A stretch of 39,645 nt of DNA from Saprospiraceae bacterium. GTDB taxonomy: Bacteria > Bacteroidota > Bacteroidia > Chitinophagales > Saprospiraceae. Under the pieces are notes generated by a model. The model searched no databases. It was not told the DNA's origin and saw only the letters and a list, made by a program, of their open reading frames with translations. Of the stretch, positions 36,009-39,645 are shown in pieces. The DNA lies in contig WFXH01000061.1 in NCBI GenBank assembly GCA_015490715.1, forward strand, positions 1 to 39,645, read 5' to 3'. Numbering within the stretch: the first letter of the stretch is position 1; every line of letters begins with the position of its first letter. Made by a program: the position numbers and the translations under genes.

Positions 36009-37220
36009 TTATGGACGAACGTTGTCTTTTTCCGCTGGGCAAATTTCCCTGCTCTCCACTTGTGGTAGAAGTTTTTCCACCCACTGAGAGGCGTTGAGGG
36101 CATTCCACAACCTGTCCGCTTCTTCTACTTTTGCTCGGGTGACGGGATTTTTGGGGACGAAAAGAGCACAGGTGTCATCGTGGGGCTGGATGGAGAGCTC
36201 ATAGGTGCCAATCTGTCGAGCCAAGGCGATGATTTGTGCCTTGCTCATACCAATGAGGGGACGCATAATCCACTGTTGAGTGACGGATTGGATAGCGCGG
36301 AGGTTTTCTGGTGTTTGGGTAGCTACCTGGCCAAGGGCGTCGCCCGTAACAATGGCATTGGCTCGATGTGTCTTAGCTAACTCTTCGGTGATCTTCAACA
36401 TCATCCTGCGCAAGAGGATGAGGCGATAACGGGGATTGGGCAACTCGACAATGGCCTGTTGGACGTCAAAGACAGGCACCAGGAGCAAGCGTATGTGCGG
36501 ATGATAGAGCGTGAGACGCTGGACGATGGCTTCTACCTTTTCGATCGATCGTGGCGAAGTCATGGGCACGGAGTGAAAGTGTACAGCCACGGGCTGAAGT
36601 CCCCTCAACATGGCCAAATACATGGCTACAGGTGAGTCAATACCGCCCGAAAGCAATACCATCGCCCGCCCAGAGGTACCCACGGGTAGCCCGCCGAGAC
36701 CCTTTTTCAAATCTGTGTACACCAGTGCACGATCACTGCGCACCTTGATGTGCATGCGCAAATCGGGATCGTCGAGATAGACCTTTTTGCCAAGCGTTTG
36801 ACCGATGGCATCGCCTACAGCACAATTGACGCGATAGGCAGAAAAGGGCAGCTTGCGATCAATGCGACGGGTCACCACGCCAAAAGTCTCAAAAGCGTCA
36901 GCTCTTCGTTTGGCTATCGCAAGTGCAGTCTGGACAATCGCCTCCACCTCGGGGCGACAAGTCTCTGCGATGTAAAAGGAAGATATGCCGGGCGTTGTGG
37001 CCAGTACGCGTTCGATTTGTGAAATCTCGGATTCTGTAAGGCTCCCATTAAGCCGAATAAAATACGAGCCTCCCCGTGGGCCCTCGTAGTGGAGGTGCTC
37101 CCGAAAGGGACGCAGTTTTTCGGCCAGATTATCGCGCAATTTGCGTATAAAATCGCGCTGGTTTTTGCCCTTGAGGTAGATCTCATCAAAATTAAATACA
37201 GCCAGTCGCTGTGGTTCCAT
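36009..37220 (-). CDS. thiI: tRNA 4-thiouridine synthase / thiamine sulfur transferase ThiI
   Basis: Transfers sulfur to U8 of tRNA and, in some bacteria, to ThiS for thiamine. The 403-aa product has an N-terminal ferredoxin-like and THUMP region (about 1-165), then a PP-loop ATPase domain with LLSGGIDSPVAMYLAM (about 189-204), VTGDALGQVATQTPENL, and PHDDTCALFVPKNP with a conserved Cys at about 351. No C-terminal rhodanese domain is present, so it is the short form seen in Firmicutes and Bacteroidota. A GTG at 37226 would add two residues; ATG 37220 is chosen. It is divergent from the small lipoprotein gene. Confidence 0.93.
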   Translation of the reverse strand: MEPQRLAVFNFDEIYLKGKNQRDFIRKLRDNLAEKLRPFREHLHYEGPRGGSYFIRLNGSLTESEISQIERVLATTPGISSFYIAETCRPEVEAIVQTALAIAKRRADAFETFGVVTRRIDRKLPFSAYRVNCAVGDAIGQTLGKKVYLDDPDLRMHIKVRSDRALVYTDLKKGLGGLPVGTSGRAMVLLSGGIDSPVAMYLAMLRGLQPVAVHFHSVPMTSPRSIEKVEAIVQRLTLYHPHIRLLLVPVFDVQQAIVELPNPRYRLILLRRMMLKITEELAKTHRANAIVTGDALGQVATQTPENLRAIQSVTQQWIMRPLIGMSKAQIIALARQIGTYELSIQPHDDTCALFVPKNPVTRAKVEEADRLWNALNASQWVEKLLPQVESREICPAEKDNVRP

Positions 37221-37287
37221 ACACACACTTTTCTTCTCAGCTAACGAATTTTATCCTTTGCACATCATATAATACACGGCCATAAAG

Positions 37288-37295
37288 TATCTTTG
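37288..37295 (+). promoter_or_regulatory. Bacteroidota -7 box of the small lipoprotein gene
   Basis: TATCTTTG matches TAnnTTTG, 17 nt before ATG 37313. A TTG at 37258-37260 lies 27 nt upstream, longer than usual. The position rules out a GTG start at 37295. Confidence 0.5.
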
Positions 37296-37312
37296 TGCAA
37301 ATTTCATACTCC

Positions 37313-37798
37313 ATGAGGATCTGGCAATGGATCTCTATAGCGCTCATTGGTTTAACGATTTCATGCAAACAAAAACCTGCCGAAAAGGAAGTGTCCCTGC
37401 TCGAATACGGTGTACCACTCACCCTTCACGTACCTGAAGATGCACAGGTCAAACATTCCCAACTCAGCTTTGAAGAGGACATCACCATCAGCAACGGCAA
37501 GGATTTCAACATGCAAATCTTCATTTCCCCCGTCACAACGACAGATAAACAGAAGCTCCTCCAACAAAATATCGAAGAGATCAAACAACATCCCTACTTT
37601 TCTGAAATCGTCGAACAAAATCCCGAGGGATTTATCTATAAAATGCTCATCGACTCCACACCGAGCTATGGCTTCCGCCTTGTCCACGTGATGGGCGACC
37701 GCGAAATCACCTTCCGAGAATCACTCATGGGTACTTTTAGCCGGGAGCAAATCGATCAGATGTACGCCACCGCCAAAGCAGCCTTGAAAAATCAGTAA
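37313..37798 (+). CDS. Small exported lipoprotein, function unknown
   Basis: A 161-aa protein I do not recognise. Seen: a short N-terminal signal MRIWQWISIALIGLTISC with Cys18 as a possible lipidation site (the -3 position is Thr rather than Leu, which is less usual), then a Lys/Glu-rich linker (KQKPAEKEVS), and a mixed alpha/beta domain with LLEYGVPLTLHVPEDAQV, DFNMQIFISPVTTTDKQKLL and GFRLVHVMGDREITFRES. No enzyme motif. It is alone on the plus strand between thiI and the DUF4403 gene, with its stop 13 bp from the latter. Confidence 0.75.
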   Translation: MRIWQWISIALIGLTISCKQKPAEKEVSLLEYGVPLTLHVPEDAQVKHSQLSFEEDITISNGKDFNMQIFISPVTTTDKQKLLQQNIEEIKQHPYFSEIVEQNPEGFIYKMLIDSTPSYGFRLVHVMGDREITFRESLMGTFSREQIDQMYATAKAALKNQ

Positions 37799-37811
37799 AA
37801 CACCAGCGCGA

Positions 37812-39218
37812 TCATTCCAATGGTTGAGTTGCGCTACCCATCTGAAGCTCCCAATGCTCGGATTGGAGAGTACCAGTACCTTGCGCACGCACGCGCAATT
37901 CGAGCACGCCACCATCCACTCGTTGGACGCGAATGGAAGGTATCCTAAGCGGTAATCGTAAGCGAAGTGCATCTGCCCTCTCCCAATCGATTGCGGATTG
38001 CAATGCTTCTTCCCAATAGGTATTCCAACGACGTTCCATGTAGACATTCCACACACGACGAAACCACCACTTCGACCACCACCAGACAAATTTGATCAAG
38101 CGATTGGTGGTATGAAATTGTAGATCGGGAGACTGAAAATCCCATAAATGCGTTTTACTATCCCATTTGGGTCGAAAGGAGTAATGCAGACGAGCTAGGT
38201 CTTTGTTTCGCACCCCTCTAAGCGTTACTACCAAGCGTATTTTACCGCCTCTAAAGCGTACATGCACCTGCTCTATGATGTAGGGTACGCCCAGAATTTG
38301 GACGGTTTTATCCCTATCGCTCCTCGACGTGAGCAAGGCCTCTACATATTTGGACACCACGCCTTCGCTCAGCTGGATTGGCTGGTTCCACTTCACCACC
38401 CCACCTTTGGGCTCTTGTATTCCGTACAACAACGCGGGCATCGAAACGCTATCCACATATCGCTCTTCCGTCCAGGCAAGTAGTCCAGTGTTCAGCAAAA
38501 CATCGGCGTACAATCTGTTGTTGCGCTCACGGATACGGGAAATGCGCACATCCCTAATGGGAAGATGCACATACCCTGGTTGAGTGTCGAATATCGCTAT
38601 ACCCCGGTAAAGCATTTCAGCAACCGCGCGTACGTAAATGGGCAGTGGATTTTCCTCCTGCATCATACTGTCAAACCCCTGTAGCCAGTGCGGCATGCGA
38701 TCGTAGAGGTATTGCTCGATGATGCCCACAGGGCTAAATTGAAGGCCGAGTACGGAGAATTTCGGCTTTTCTATCCACTCGATGTAGTCCAAAGTTGTGG
38801 ATGTATGGACAGTCCAGTCCGGATCAATCCGAACGGCACTGTGCAAATGCAAACGCAATTTGGCCTCGCCCTTCGTGGTGAGGAATCCCATCCGTCGAAA
38901 GAGGCGTACCTTCAATGGGAGGGCTATCCACAGGGCATCCCCTCGCCAGGAAGCCTCCAAACCTACATCCTTTTGGATGCGTACTTGCGCCGGCATGTCC
39001 GTCGTAGGCTTCATTTCAAACAAGGTGTCGGGCACAAGCTCCCAAAGCCATTCGAGCAATTGCTCCTTTTCAATAGACAGAGGCAAGACCAGCGAGCCCC
39101 TTTTTTCGCCATGGGCGGTACTGGTTGGGTCAACATGATCCAGGGATTTGCGCGTAGTATGACACGCCGCATGGGCTAAGACTATTCCCATCATAAACAA
39201 CACATTTCGCAGATGCAT
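37812..39218 (-). CDS. DUF4403 family exported protein
   Basis: A 468-aa exported protein of the DUF4403 type (lipoproteins with paired lipid-binding-like tubular domains). Seen: an N-terminal signal (MHLRNVLFMMGIVLAHAAC) with a possible lipidation Cys19; two similar beta/alpha halves, including SLVLPLSIEKEQLLEWL, GFLTTKGEAKLRLHLHSAVR, PVGIIEQYLYDRMPHWLQGF, VHLPIRDVRISRIRERNNRL and the C-terminal LRLPLRIPSIRVQRVDGGVL. No catalytic motif. The start is ATG 39218. The next gene on its strand lies upstream across a 212-bp gap. The role is unknown; the fold suggests lipid or hydrophobic ligand handling at the outer membrane, as an inference. Confidence 0.78.
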   Translation of the reverse strand: MHLRNVLFMMGIVLAHAACHTTRKSLDHVDPTSTAHGEKRGSLVLPLSIEKEQLLEWLWELVPDTLFEMKPTTDMPAQVRIQKDVGLEASWRGDALWIALPLKVRLFRRMGFLTTKGEAKLRLHLHSAVRIDPDWTVHTSTTLDYIEWIEKPKFSVLGLQFSPVGIIEQYLYDRMPHWLQGFDSMMQEENPLPIYVRAVAEMLYRGIAIFDTQPGYVHLPIRDVRISRIRERNNRLYADVLLNTGLLAWTEERYVDSVSMPALLYGIQEPKGGVVKWNQPIQLSEGVVSKYVEALLTSRSDRDKTVQILGVPYIIEQVHVRFRGGKIRLVVTLRGVRNKDLARLHYSFRPKWDSKTHLWDFQSPDLQFHTTNRLIKFVWWWSKWWFRRVWNVYMERRWNTYWEEALQSAIDWERADALRLRLPLRIPSIRVQRVDGGVLELRVRAQGTGTLQSEHWELQMGSATQPLE

Positions 39219-39365
39219 TTCCTCATTGCTCTAATGATCAACATACGGGATAAACACGTTGATGCTCATCCTTCATCCAGAGGAACGGCTATGTATGCCC
39301 TTTCATTGCTCTATGGGGAGATATCCCCTGTAAAGTACACTACGCGTGTATTTCTTTTTCCCAAA

Positions 39366-39382
39366 CCACAGAGGCCACAGAG
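39366..39382. repeat. CCACAGAG tandem repeat
   Basis: Two copies of CCACAGAG, 39366-39373 and 39375-39382, separated by one G, are followed by ATTTTT, in the 212-bp gap between the DUF4403 gene and the truncated T9SS gene. Strings such as ACCACAGAGGCACAGAG recur in intergenic regions of many bacterial genomes. Confidence 0.55.
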
Positions 39383-39430
39383 ATTTTTCCTGAGAGCGCA
39401 GAGCAGCGCACCCCATGACCTCTCCCCCAC

Positions 39431-39645
39431 TCACCGCACTAAGGTCACGTCGCCCGAACGGCGCAGCAGGCGTCCCTCGCCGTCGCGGTAGTCTACCACG
39501 TACACGTACACCCCAGCAGGCGCCTCCTCACCCCGAAAGCGGCCGTCCCAACGCACCACGCCGCCATCACTCTCGTACACCAGCTCGCCCCAGCGGTCGT
39601 ACACCCGCACGTGCAGCACCTCCACACCGCCTGCAGGGTAGACCG
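39431..39645 (-). CDS. T9SS type-B secreted protein, C-terminal fragment (cut by window edge)
   Basis: The last 70 or so codons of a gene whose 5' part lies beyond the window. The visible end reads VYPAGGVEVLHVRVYDRWGE, then GGVVRWDGRFRGEEAPAGVY, then YRDGEGRLLRRSGDVTLVR and a TGA stop. This is the second half of the gliding-motility/type IX type-B sorting domain also found in the two T9SS proteins in the window, all of which end VTLVR or VTLIR. The DNA is markedly GC-richer than its neighbours. Domains upstream cannot be seen. Confidence 0.8.
   Translation of the reverse strand, partial: VYPAGGVEVLHVRVYDRWGELVYESDGGVVRWDGRFRGEEAPAGVYVYVVDYRDGEGRLLRRSGDVTLVR

Overview
The window is chromosomal DNA from a member of the phylum Bacteroidota, probably from the Saprospiria/Chitinophagia side. 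The lineage signs agree with each other. There is a SusC/RagA-type TonB-dependent receptor and three proteins ending in the type IX secretion (T9SS) type-B sorting domain. The cluster rpmB-rpmG-DUF4295-ftsY is typical of the phylum. Promoters carry the Bacteroidota -7 element TAnnTTTG, in several cases with a TTG about 20 nt upstream, and leaders are A-rich with little Shine-Dalgarno sequence. Genes are tightly packed, with several convergent pairs whose stop codons touch or overlap. No IS element, prophage, CRISPR array or rRNA was seen.

Layout. 1-5150: the C-terminal and main body of a SusC-like receptor (minus), then pdxJ (vitamin B6) and cdsA (phospholipid synthesis) divergent from a 69-bp gap that holds a perfect dyad. 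5165-9805: a 1546-aa secreted T9SS protein with five tandem GCDS modules. 9957-15275: lysS, a thioredoxin, a gamma-glutamyltransferase-like Ntn hydrolase and a MuiA/DUF4139 secreted protein. 15436-15674: tRNA-Gly(GCC) and tRNA-Leu(UAA) in one unit, with a partial duplication of the tRNA-Gly 5' end in its own leader. 15776-20273: a two-gene respiratory molybdoenzyme operon, in which a four-cluster ferredoxin fused to an NrfD/PsrC membrane anchor precedes a cytoplasmic molybdopterin catalytic subunit. 20719-24254: an XRE/S24-like regulator and topoisomerase IV subunit A, separated by a strong hairpin. 24251-27086 (minus): tRNA-Arg, L28, L33, DUF4295, FtsY and an MDR oxidoreductase. 27168-31193: a second T9SS type-B protein (935 aa, GCDS modules plus SprB-like repeats) and a membrane-anchored coiled-coil protein. 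31329-37220: a PolB-like 3'-5' exonuclease, a large Asp-box (BNR) beta-propeller protein with a LolA-like partner, and ThiI. 37313-39645: a small lipoprotein, a DUF4403 lipoprotein and the 3' end of a third T9SS type-B gene running off the window.

How the genes fit together. Much of the window concerns the cell envelope: receptor, T9SS surface proteins, LolA-like and DUF4403 proteins, and CdsA. The rest is housekeeping (tRNA charging and thiolation, ribosome, SRP receptor, chromosome decatenation) plus one energy-metabolism module. The most distinctive item is the molybdoenzyme operon. It lacks Tat signals and has a fused FeS-NrfD subunit, which points to a cytoplasm-facing quinone-linked oxidoreductase of the Psr/Soe type; the substrate cannot be read from sequence. 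Start sites were chosen from signal peptides, family N-termini and promoter positions; where a longer TTG/GTG-initiated frame exists this is stated.
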